Shown here piece by piece: positions 57,897-64,000 of a DNA stretch of 64,000 nt. Source of the DNA: Thioalkalivibrio sp. ALJT. GTDB lineage: Bacteria; Pseudomonadota; Gammaproteobacteria; Ectothiorhodospirales; Ectothiorhodospiraceae. Where the stretch lies: the NCBI RefSeq assembly GCF_000381825.1, contig NZ_KB907121.1, positions 144,001-208,000 on the forward strand. The letters run 5' to 3'. The notes beneath the pieces are model-generated. The model did no database searches, was not told the DNA's origin, and saw nothing but the letters and a program-made list of their open reading frames with translations. The translations under genes and the position numbers were made by a program. Within the stretch, counting starts at the first letter, position 1. Every line of letters starts with the position of its first letter.

Positions 57897-58820
57897 TCAG
57901 GCGAGACGCGCAAGGTCCTTCCGCACCCCGGCGATGGACTGGTCGAAGGCGGCGCGCTCCTCCGCATTCAGCTCCAGTTCGATGGCGCGCTCCATGCCGC
58001 CCTGCCCCAGGATACAGGGCACCCCCATGGCGACATCGCGCTCGCCGTACTCGCCGTCCAGCAGGGCGACGGTGGGCAATACGCGGCGGCGATCCAGCGC
58101 GATCGCCTCGACCATCTCGGCGATGGCCGCGGCCGGGGCCCCGTAGGCACTGGAGGTCTGCTTCAGGGCCAGGATCTCGGCCCCGCCGTGGCGGGTGCGC
58201 TCCACGATGGAATCCAGCGTGGCCTGATCCATGAACTGGTCCAGGGGCACGCCATTGACCGAGGAATAGCGCAGCATCGGGACCATCGCATCGCCATGAC
58301 CGCCCAGCACCAGGGCCTGGATGTCGTGGGTCGACAATCCGGTCTCCAGCGCGATGAAGGCGGCCATCCGCGAGGTGTCCAGCACCCCGGCCTGCCCGAA
58401 CACGCGGTCCCGGCTCCAGCCCGTCTTTTGCCAGGCACGATAGGTCAGCACATCCACCGGGTTGGACACCACCAGGATGCGGCTCTGCGGGGCGTGGACC
58501 AGGACGTCCTGCAGGATCCGGTCAAGGATCTCCACGTTCGCGTCCAGCACATCCGAACGCGACATGCCGGGCTTGCGCGGCAGGCCGGCGGTAACAATCA
58601 CCAGCTCGGCACCCGCGATCACCGAGGCCTCGTGGCTGCCGCTCAGCCGGGTATCGAAGCGCAGCAGCGGCGCGGTCTCCTGGATATCCAGGGCGGCCCC
58701 CGCGGCCGCCCCCTCGCGCACGTCCAGCAGGGCGATCTCGCGAGCGACGTCGCGCCGTGCGAGGAACTGGGCGGTGGATTCTCCGACGCGTCCGGCGCCG
58801 ATAATGGCGATTTTCTGCAT
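57897..58820 (-). CDS. mdh: Malate dehydrogenase (LDH-like type)
   Basis: NAD-dependent oxidation of malate to oxaloacetate. 307 residues from the ATG at 58820, with GAGGAGG upstream. Motifs: KIAIIGAGRVGE, GLPRKPGMSRSDVL with substrate arginines, VSNPVDVLT and GGHGDAMVP with the catalytic His. The GLPRKPGMSR pattern indicates malate rather than lactate. The class resembles the tetrameric MDH of Chlorobi/Chloroflexi instead of the E. coli dimer. Next gene upstream is malic enzyme, so the two C4 enzymes lie together. Confidence 0.92.
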   Translation of the reverse strand: MQKIAIIGAGRVGESTAQFLARRDVAREIALLDVREGAAAGAALDIQETAPLLRFDTRLSGSHEASVIAGAELVIVTAGLPRKPGMSRSDVLDANVEILDRILQDVLVHAPQSRILVVSNPVDVLTYRAWQKTGWSRDRVFGQAGVLDTSRMAAFIALETGLSTHDIQALVLGGHGDAMVPMLRYSSVNGVPLDQFMDQATLDSIVERTRHGGAEILALKQTSSAYGAPAAAIAEMVEAIALDRRRVLPTVALLDGEYGERDVAMGVPCILGQGGMERAIELELNAEERAAFDQSIAGVRKDLARLA

Positions 58821-58857
58821 GCGCTGTACCTCCTCGGGTGGGTCGCCGACCAGTGGC

Positions 58858-60078
58858 TTACAGGCGGGCGACCCCGCTGTCACGGGCGGCCTGTCGAATC
58901 GCCTCCGGCACGGTGTCGATCAGGCGCGGATCAAACGGAGTCGGCAGGATATAGTTCGGGCCGAACTCCAGGCTCTCCAGACCGTAGGCCTCCAGCACCG
59001 CCTGCGGCACGGGCTCGCGGGCCAGTCCGGCCAGGGCATGAACCGCGGCCACCAGCATCTCGTCATTAATGCGTCGCGCGCGCACATCCAGCGCGCCGCG
59101 GAAGATGAACGGGAAGCCGAGCACGTTGTTCACCTGGTTCGGGTAGTCCGAGCGCCCGGTGGCCATGATCAGGTCATCGCGGGTCGCGTGCGCCAGTTCC
59201 GGCCGAATCTCCGGGTCCGGGTTGGACAGCGCGAAGACCACGGGCTTCGGGGCCATGGACTGCAGCATCTCCGGGGTCAGCAGGTCCGGACCGGACAGCC
59301 CGATAAAGACATCGGCGTCACGGCAGGCATCGGCCAGACTGCGCGCCTCGGTGTCCACCGCGAAGATCTGCTTGTACTCGTTCAGGTCGTCGCGCTGGCT
59401 GTGGATCACGCCCTTGCGATCCACCATGTACAGGTTTTTCTTGGCCGCCCCCAGACGGACCAGCAACTGCATGGAGGCGATCCCGGCAGCGCCCGCCCCG
59501 ACGCAGACGATCTTCGCCTCACTGAGCGTCTTGCCCTGGATCTCCAGCGCATTGACCAGGCCGGCCGCGGTGATGATCGCAGTCCCGTGCTGGTCATCAT
59601 GGAAAACCGGGATGTCGAGTCGCTCGGACAGGCGGCGCTCGATCTCGAAACAGTGTGGCGCCGCGATGTCCTCAAGGTTGATACCACCGAAACCACCCGC
59701 AATGCGCGCAACGGTGTTGATGAAGTCCTCCGGCTGCGGCGCATCCACCTCGATGTCGAATACGTCGATATTGGCGAAGGCCTTGAACAGCACCCCCTTG
59801 CCCTCCATCACCGGCTTGGAAGCCAGCGCCCCCGTATTGCCCAGACCCAGGACAGCGGTGCCGTCAGTGATAACCGCAACCAGGTTGCCCTTTCCGGTAT
59901 AGCGATAAGCGGCCTCCGGGTCTTCGGCGATGGCCCGTACCGGAGCCGCGACACCCGGAGAATAGGCCAGCGACAGGTCTTCCTGCGTGGCAGTAGGTTT
60001 GGTGATATGGATGGCCAGCTTCCCGGCCGGCTGCTGCTCGTGGTAATCCAGCGCGCGCTGGGTGAAATCCTTGGACAT
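58858..60078 (-). CDS. NAD(P)-dependent malic enzyme, short form
   Basis: Decarboxylates malate to pyruvate. 406 residues; no C-terminal phosphotransacetylase-like domain as in E. coli MaeB. Motifs: [29 protein letters not shown], metal site [11 protein letters not shown], and [13 protein letters not shown] for the cofactor; [10 protein letters not shown] near the end. The cofactor preference cannot be read with confidence. It is 37 bp upstream of mdh in the same direction. Confidence 0.94.
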   Translation of the reverse strand: MSKDFTQRALDYHEQQPAGKLAIHITKPTATQEDLSLAYSPGVAAPVRAIAEDPEAAYRYTGKGNLVAVITDGTAVLGLGNTGALASKPVMEGKGVLFKAFANIDVFDIEVDAPQPEDFINTVARIAGGFGGINLEDIAAPHCFEIERRLSERLDIPVFHDDQHGTAIITAAGLVNALEIQGKTLSEAKIVCVGAGAAGIASMQLLVRLGAAKKNLYMVDRKGVIHSQRDDLNEYKQIFAVDTEARSLADACRDADVFIGLSGPDLLTPEMLQSMAPKPVVFALSNPDPEIRPELAHATRDDLIMATGRSDYPNQVNNVLGFPFIFRGALDVRARRINDEMLVAAVHALAGLAREPVPQAVLEAYGLESLEFGPNYILPTPFDPRLIDTVPEAIRQAARDSGVARL

Positions 60079-60159
60079 GATGTAGCGGGGCCTTTTTTCG
60101 ATCGGGAACAGATAAACGGCGTGCCGCCCGGCGCGAGTCCGGGCGACGGGACAGATCCG

Positions 60160-61026
60160 TCAGTTGACCGGGTGCGTGGGGACGCGGCGGTTGCGCGCCT
60201 CCTCGTACAGCGGCCGGAAGCGGTCGGCCATGCGGGTGAGGTCACGCTGGCGCGATTCCGGCGCCGGGTGGGTGCTGAGGAAGACCGGGTGGCGCCCGTT
60301 GGACTGGGCCGCCATCTTGCGCCACAGGCTCGCCGCGGCGTCGGGGTTGTAACCCGCGCGGGCCGCCAGCTCCATGCCGATCTCGTCGGCCTCCGCCTCC
60401 ATCGCGCGACTGTGCGGCAGCTGCAAGGCCAGCGCCGCGCCCAGCGCTGCCCCGGTCAGGGCAATCTGCGAACGATCCCCCGTCATGGCGTAGCCGGCAA
60501 CCGCCATGTTGCTGGCCAGCGCCACCGACATCTTCTCTGCCGTATGGGCCGACAGCGCGTGGGCAATCTCGTGCCCGATGATCTGGGCCAGTTCGTCATC
60601 GGTCAGCTCCAGCTGTTCGATGATGCCCGAATAGATCGCCATCTTGCCGCCCGCCATCGCGAAGGCGTTGACGGTATCCGGGGCCTCGATGACCACGATC
60701 TCCCAGTCCCAGTCCGCCGTCTCCGCACGGTACTTCACGGCCTGGGCGACGACCTTTTCGGTAATGCCATGCACGCGCGCGGTCATCTCGGGATCGGCAT
60801 TGATCCGGCCTTCCTCCCGTGCCGGTTCCAGCATCTCCACGTAGGCAGTACGCGAGGCACTGATCGCCTGGCTCTCGGAGACCAGCATCAACTGTGAGCG
60901 CCCGGTCACCGGGTTGGTCGTGCAGCCGGGGATCGCCACCGCGAGGCCGCCCGCAATAACCAGCGTCAGGAGCAAGGACCCGAGACGACTCCGGATCACC
61001 CGCCATGAATTGGGAATTGATCGCAT
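60160..61026 (-). CDS. M48 family metallopeptidase lipoprotein
   Basis: 288 residues. Lipobox AIPGC puts a lipidated Cys35 at the membrane. Zinc site HEIAH (152-156) with the third ligand probably the Glu in EAEADEIGMELAARAGYNP. This fits the BepA/LoiP group, which checks outer-membrane proteins; the C-terminal TPR part of BepA is missing, so it is closer to LoiP/YcaL. GAGGTG stands nine bases before the ATG. Last upstream neighbour of malic enzyme. Confidence 0.92.
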   Translation of the reverse strand: MRSIPNSWRVIRSRLGSLLLTLVIAGGLAVAIPGCTTNPVTGRSQLMLVSESQAISASRTAYVEMLEPAREEGRINADPEMTARVHGITEKVVAQAVKYRAETADWDWEIVVIEAPDTVNAFAMAGGKMAIYSGIIEQLELTDDELAQIIGHEIAHALSAHTAEKMSVALASNMAVAGYAMTGDRSQIALTGAALGAALALQLPHSRAMEAEADEIGMELAARAGYNPDAAASLWRKMAAQSNGRHPVFLSTHPAPESRQRDLTRMADRFRPLYEEARNRRVPTHPVN

Positions 61027-61041
61027 TATTTCAGCACCTCG

Positions 61042-61917
61042 CTAATCCACCACCTCAAGATCGAGGGGATGCCGTATGCGCACCCGGAGTCGATCTCGCC
61101 AAGCATACACCTGGCCTCGCAGAATGACCGATTCGCCAACCAGATTCGCGGGTTCCAGGGCCGGCTCGAAATCGCGCCAGTGTTCGCGATCGGCCTGCCT
61201 GATCAGAGCATCCAGCGGCCCCTCCAGTTCCAGCACCCAGTGACGTTCCGTCGCGCGCACCGCGACCACCTCACCCTGAAGGCGCAGAAGTCCCGGCTGC
61301 CACGCAGGGCTGCGCCGCTCCAGCGCCGCAACCGGCAGGGTTGCCGGACGCTCCAGCCACAGCCCCCGGCTGGCGTCCCGCGCCGCGGCCTCGGCGGCGT
61401 CAAAACAGGCATCCAGCGGATCGGGTTCCGGCCCCGGACGCGCCATCGCGGCGCCGGCCGCAATCAGTTCGGCCGCCAGAAGCGAGCCATCGGGCAACCA
61501 CGCATGCATGCGCAGACGCCCCGCTGCATCCCGGGCCGGCCACCCCGGTCGCAGCGTCAGACGCCCGTCGGCGGCATCCAGCCGTTGTTCCAGCGCCGCG
61601 CGCAACCCCGCGTGCGGTCGCAGCGGACGGGCCACGGTTGCCGTTCCCGGGAGCGGCGCAGCCAGCGCCAGGCCCGGCAACCGAACACTGCGCCCGTCGC
61701 GCAGCTGCAGGACATCCACGCCCTGCACGGCCGCGACCCGAACCTCCTGCAGGCCGCGCGCATCCTGCTCGACCAGGTCGCATCCGCCCCGCGCGGTTGC
61801 GGCCAGAAACGCCAGAGCGCCCCCCAGAACGCAGACGAGGGCGCCCCGCAGGACGCCCTCGTCGAGTCGGACCCGGCCCGCCGCAGCGGTCACGCGTCCC
61901 GTCGCGTCGCGCGCCAT
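61042..61917 (-). CDS. Thermonuclease-fold protein with a degenerate active site
   Basis: 291 residues from an ATG at 61917. One N-terminal TM helix or signal (about 24-41), then a staphylococcal-nuclease-like (SNc) domain: VRLPGLALAAPLPG (78-91), GRLRMHAWLPDGSLLAAELI, and AAEAAARDASRGLW. In active nucleases the first motif is VRLxGIDAPE, whose Asp and Glu bind calcium and act as base; both are absent. The C-terminal 100 residues look like an OB-type domain. A non-catalytic, nucleic-acid- or protein-binding role is more likely. It follows rpmE by 16 bp. Confidence 0.8.
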   Translation of the reverse strand: MARDATGRVTAAAGRVRLDEGVLRGALVCVLGGALAFLAATARGGCDLVEQDARGLQEVRVAAVQGVDVLQLRDGRSVRLPGLALAAPLPGTATVARPLRPHAGLRAALEQRLDAADGRLTLRPGWPARDAAGRLRMHAWLPDGSLLAAELIAAGAAMARPGPEPDPLDACFDAAEAAARDASRGLWLERPATLPVAALERRSPAWQPGLLRLQGEVVAVRATERHWVLELEGPLDALIRQADREHWRDFEPALEPANLVGESVILRGQVYAWRDRLRVRIRHPLDLEVVD

Positions 61918-61933
61918 CCGGCGCGCCGCGGCT

Positions 61934-62137
61934 TCAGAACGCGAAGCGGCGATTAAACTTGTCGACCTGGCCGGCGGTATCAACGATCTTCTGCTTGCCG
62001 GTGTAGAACGGGTGGCACTGCGAACACACGTCCAGGTGCATCTCCTGATCAGAGAGCGTGGAACGCGTCTGGAACTGCGCGCCGCAGCTGCAGATGACCT
62101 TGACTTCGTGATAGTTCGGATGGATGTCGGCTTTCAT
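61934..62137 (-). CDS. rpmE: 50S ribosomal protein L31, zinc-binding form
   Basis: 67 residues. Cysteines at ICSCGAQF and [13 protein letters not shown] give the four-Cys zinc site of the C+ type, so this is the zinc-replete paralogue; a C- form (ykgM type) is not in this window. The start [18 protein letters not shown] at 62137 matches the family. The longer upstream frame is spurious. Confidence 0.97.
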   Translation of the reverse strand: MKADIHPNYHEVKVICSCGAQFQTRSTLSDQEMHLDVCSQCHPFYTGKQKIVDTAGQVDKFNRRFAF

Positions 62138-62172
62138 GATCGGCTCACGCAGGTTCTGGCGAAAAGTCCGAT

Positions 62173-62202
62173 AGCATAGTCCGGCCACACGACCAAACGC
62201 AA
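62173..62202 (-). promoter_or_regulatory. Candidate rpmE promoter
   Basis: On the minus strand TTGCGT (62202-62197) and TATGCT (62178-62173) are spaced by 18 bp and lie 36 bp before the rpmE ATG. This fits a sigma-70 promoter with a good -10 element. Position and spacing are the only support. Confidence 0.4.
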
Positions 62203-62291
62203 GGCCCGGTTGCAGACCATTGTGCAGAACCCCTTTCAGGATTGTGCGACAACTGCCTGAATAAGAGCGGGGTTTTACCCACCGCGCAACC

Positions 62292-62300
62292 TGTGGATAA
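62292..62300. promoter_or_regulatory. DnaA-box sequence in AT-rich region
   Basis: TGTGGATAA is the exact complement of the consensus DnaA box TTATCCACA. A weaker copy TGTGGACGA (two mismatches) follows at 62304-62312. Only one perfect box is visible, so this is more likely a DnaA-responsive site or chance than an origin. Confidence 0.4.
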
Positions 62301-62610
62301 CTTTGTGGACGAATTGTTGACTTTGCCTCCGAGCCAAGGGAAGAAAGCGCTCCCCACTTGGCCCCAACGCGCCAAAAATATACACACAACACTGACTTTA
62401 AAGAAACTTTTATTGCTCGGAAGTCCCGCCCCGAACACCCCGAAGGCCCCGACCGCATCCTCTCCTGCACCAACCTGAGCTGTGCATAAAACCCACGCGG
62501 GGAAGCGCCCGGACGGTTCCTCCGCCCCCTGCTTCGCCATCCCGGAGACCACGCAGCGGTGATCCGGAATCGCCATGGGCTGAGGTACCCGCACGTTCGG
62601 GCCGGACCGG

Positions 62611-62718
62611 CGTGTGGAGATCCCGGCGCTGCGCTACGGCCGGGATGACGAAGAGGGGGCTGGCCATGCACGCCCCGAACAGACCCCGCCACTGGCGGAC
62701 GCTCGTTGCGAATCAGGT
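62611..62718. repeat. Interspersed repeat, copy B (partner at 41458-41593)
   Basis: Starts CGTGTGGAGATCCCGGCGCT and, as in the other copy, is followed by a block containing CCACTGGCGGACGC and TTGCGAATCAGG. The first 37 bases differ from copy A by one. The spacer between blocks is shorter here (20 versus 46 bases). It lies between the beta-hydroxyacid dehydrogenase stop and the AT-rich region. Confidence 0.75.
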
Positions 62719-62771
62719 CAGGGGTTCCCCGGCCAGGGGGGGGGCAGCCAACGCCGGGGCAGAGGCGTGAG

Positions 62772-63668
62772 TCAGTCGGCATCTTCTCGCGTGCCGGGGC
62801 ATTCCGGGGCAATCGCGGTATACACAGCCGAATAGTCCGCATCGGCCAGCCCCTGGGTAGCCGTCTGCTCCAGCAATCCCGCCAGCAGAGGCAGCCAGGG
62901 CGCGGACAGGTCGGCATCCTCGACGGCGCGTTCGGTCAGACGCACATCCTTCAGCAGGTGCTTGACCGGGAAATTGGCCACACCAAAATCGCCGCCAAGC
63001 ATCTTGCCCAGTTTCTTGTCGAAGGTGGGCGCATACAGGGCACTGGCGCGCAGGATCTCCATGAAGGTATCCACCGGCACACCCTCACGCCGCACCAGCC
63101 CCAGGCTCAGGGAAAAGGCCGCCGTAAGACTGGCAATCAGCTGATTGAACGCCAGCTTCAGGGCCGCCCCCTGCCCCACCGCGCCGACATGCCGCGGCTG
63201 TTCCCCCAGGGCCGCCAGCACGGGCTCGGCCCGGGCAAAATCGGCTGCGCTGTCGGCACCCGCCATGATCAGCAGGCGACCGTCGCGCGCCTCCGGGATC
63301 GATCCCAGCACCGGGGCTTCCAGATAGCAGGCCCCGGCCGCACGGATACGCTGCGCCAGCGCGCGACTCTCGGCCGGCAGGATGGTCGCCATCTGAATCA
63401 CGCAGCGCCCGGCCAGCCCTCCGGGGGGAAGTTCGTCCAGCACCGCGTCGATGGCGGCGGCATCGCTCAGCATCAACAGGATGATGTCGGCTGCGGCCAC
63501 GGCCGCGTCGGGCCGGCTGTGCACCACTACGCCTTCCGCCGCCAGATCGGCGGCGCGCGCAGGCGTACGGTTGTAGGCCACCAGCGGGAAGCCGGCCTGC
63601 AAAAGACGCAGGCCCATGGGTTGCCCCATGAGCCCGCAGCCCAGCAGCGCCACTTGCGACGCCGCCAT
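62772..63668 (-). CDS. NAD(P)-dependent beta-hydroxyacid dehydrogenase (3-hydroxyisobutyrate dehydrogenase-like)
   Basis: 298 residues from the ATG at 63668; an upstream GTG at 63674 is less likely. N-terminal Rossmann motif [12 protein letters not shown], the substrate region [15 protein letters not shown], and catalytic Lys in [11 protein letters not shown]. The GSIPEARDG form differs from the GSK/SGG pattern of true HIBADH, placing it in the wider GLYR1/tartronate-semialdehyde-reductase group. Substrate unknown. It starts 9 bp after the BCCT stop, so both are one operon. Confidence 0.85.
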   Translation of the reverse strand: MAASQVALLGCGLMGQPMGLRLLQAGFPLVAYNRTPARAADLAAEGVVVHSRPDAAVAAADIILLMLSDAAAIDAVLDELPPGGLAGRCVIQMATILPAESRALAQRIRAAGACYLEAPVLGSIPEARDGRLLIMAGADSAADFARAEPVLAALGEQPRHVGAVGQGAALKLAFNQLIASLTAAFSLSLGLVRREGVPVDTFMEILRASALYAPTFDKKLGKMLGGDFGVANFPVKHLLKDVRLTERAVEDADLSAPWLPLLAGLLEQTATQGLADADYSAVYTAIAPECPGTREDAD

Positions 63669-63677
63669 CGTCACGCC

Positions 63678-64000
63678 CTACCTGATCTTGTCATCAAGAT
63701 CCTCCGAATACCCGAACAGCGTATGCGGAGGCGGCGCCTCCTTCTGGTATTTGGTCGGAGTCACCGCCTCGGTCTCCTGCAGGCTCTTCCAGAGGCCAAT
63801 CATCATGATCAGCATCACGATGGAGAACGGCAGGCCGACACTGATCGCCGCGGCCTGCAGTGCAGCCAGACCACCAGCCAGCAGCAGGATGGATGCGACC
63901 ACGCCCTCGAGGATGGCCCAGTACACGCGCTGGGTCACGGTCGGGTTGCGCACATCCCCCGAGGCCAGGGTGTCAATGACCAGCGAACCGGAGTCCGACG
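63678..64000 (-). CDS. BCCT family betaine/choline/carnitine transporter (C-terminal part; cut by window edge)
   Basis: The frame is open to the right edge, so only the last 107 residues are seen. They contain SDSGSLVIDTLASGD, the conserved extracellular segment before TM11, then TQRVYWAILEG and the last two TM helices, ending with a short charged cytosolic tail. BCCT carriers take up glycine betaine or similar osmolytes by sodium or proton symport, consistent with a saline habitat. The 5' end and substrate type lie outside. Confidence 0.9.
   Translation of the reverse strand, partial: SDSGSLVIDTLASGDVRNPTVTQRVYWAILEGVVASILLLAGGLAALQAAAISVGLPFSIVMLIMMIGLWKSLQETEAVTPTKYQKEAPPPHTLFGYSEDLDDKIR

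Larger units (their letters stand above)
62138..62771. other. 634-bp non-coding region upstream of rpmE
   Basis: No credible gene. It has an AT-rich stretch (about 62260-62420) unlike the GC-rich surroundings, one exact DnaA-box 9-mer (62292-62300), a candidate rpmE promoter (62173-62202) and a copy of the interspersed repeat (62611-62718). Short open frames on both strands come from the repeat and show no family features. Confidence 0.55.

Noticed and set aside
58462-60897. A plus-strand open frame of about 811 codons opposite mdh, malic enzyme and the M48 protease
   Set aside because: It crosses three recognisable genes on the other strand and has no family motif.
62260-62420. Chromosomal replication origin
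   Set aside because: Only one exact DnaA box is present, and no dnaA, dnaN, gidA or similar genes are adjacent.
62410-62667. Short proteins encoded within or next to the interspersed repeat (both strands)
   Set aside because: Similar peptides arise at the other repeat copy with different lengths; no ribosome binding site and no conserved ends.

Overview
The window is a continuous stretch of high-GC chromosome from a gammaproteobacterium. Two blocks keep a gene order known from Pseudomonas. One is rpe-gph-trpE / trpG-trpD-trpC facing vfr, then an OsmC-family gene and speD. The other is the Chp cluster (pilG-pilH-pilI-pilJ-chpA-chpC) next to gshB, tonB, yqgE, ruvX, pyrR, pyrB, pyrC' and, after one more gene, pilU/pilT and yggS-proC. 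A tkt-gap-pgk-pyk-fba cluster of Calvin-cycle/glycolysis type, several redox proteins and a BCCT compatible-solute carrier at the right edge fit a salt-adapted, possibly autotrophic member of the Ectothiorhodospiraceae (for example Thioalkalivibrio-like). That placement is inference; no rRNA gene is present to test it.

Layout. 0-2.3 kb: speD, an OsmC-family gene and the cAMP regulator vfr. 2.3-9.6 kb: tryptophan biosynthesis (trpC, trpD, trpG, trpE) with gph and rpe upstream and an MFS exporter sitting between trpG and trpD. 9.9-15.3 kb: a small cytochrome c, an ECF-permease-like protein, a methyltransferase, purK, purE, and divergent purC-bioD. 15.2-23.1 kb: a SYLF protein, then fba, pyk, pgk, gap and tkt. 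23.4-27.9 kb: the activated-methyl cycle (metK, an SAH riboswitch, ahcY, metF) and rsmE. 27.9-37.3 kb: the pilus chemosensory system, without methyltransferase or methylesterase genes. 37.4-41.4 kb: gshB, a flavin-related trio (apbE, NusG-II protein, Gx transporter) and tonB. 41.8-46.6 kb: yqgE, ruvX and the pyrimidine genes pyrR, pyrB, inactive pyrC' and a PyrK-like flavoprotein. 46.6-50.1 kb: three tandem PilT-family ATPases. 50.2-64 kb: yggS-proC, fructosamine kinase, truncated haemoglobin, Slt transglycosylase, RluE-type synthase, DUF1007, exonuclease, malate dehydrogenase, malic enzyme, M48 lipoprotein protease, a degenerate thermonuclease-fold protein, rpmE, a beta-hydroxyacid dehydrogenase and a cut-off BCCT transporter.

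How the parts fit. MetK, AhcY and MetF make, recycle and re-methylate the methyl donor; SpeD diverts SAM to polyamines; AhcY is controlled by its own substrate through an RNA switch. Vfr, the Chp pathway and PilT/PilU together point to twitching motility controlled by cAMP and surface sensing. Transketolase and RPE supply pentose phosphates to the trp, pur and pyr genes.

Non-coding sequence holds the less expected signals: a terminal-inverted-repeat family (13.5, 51.8, 53.5 kb), a second interspersed repeat (41.5, 62.6 kb), REP-like units (41.7, 46.6 kb), a perfect 11-bp inverted repeat between the OsmC gene and vfr, and overlapping alternative hairpins in the metK leader. I saw no rRNA, tRNA, CRISPR, IS transposase or recognisable defence system.
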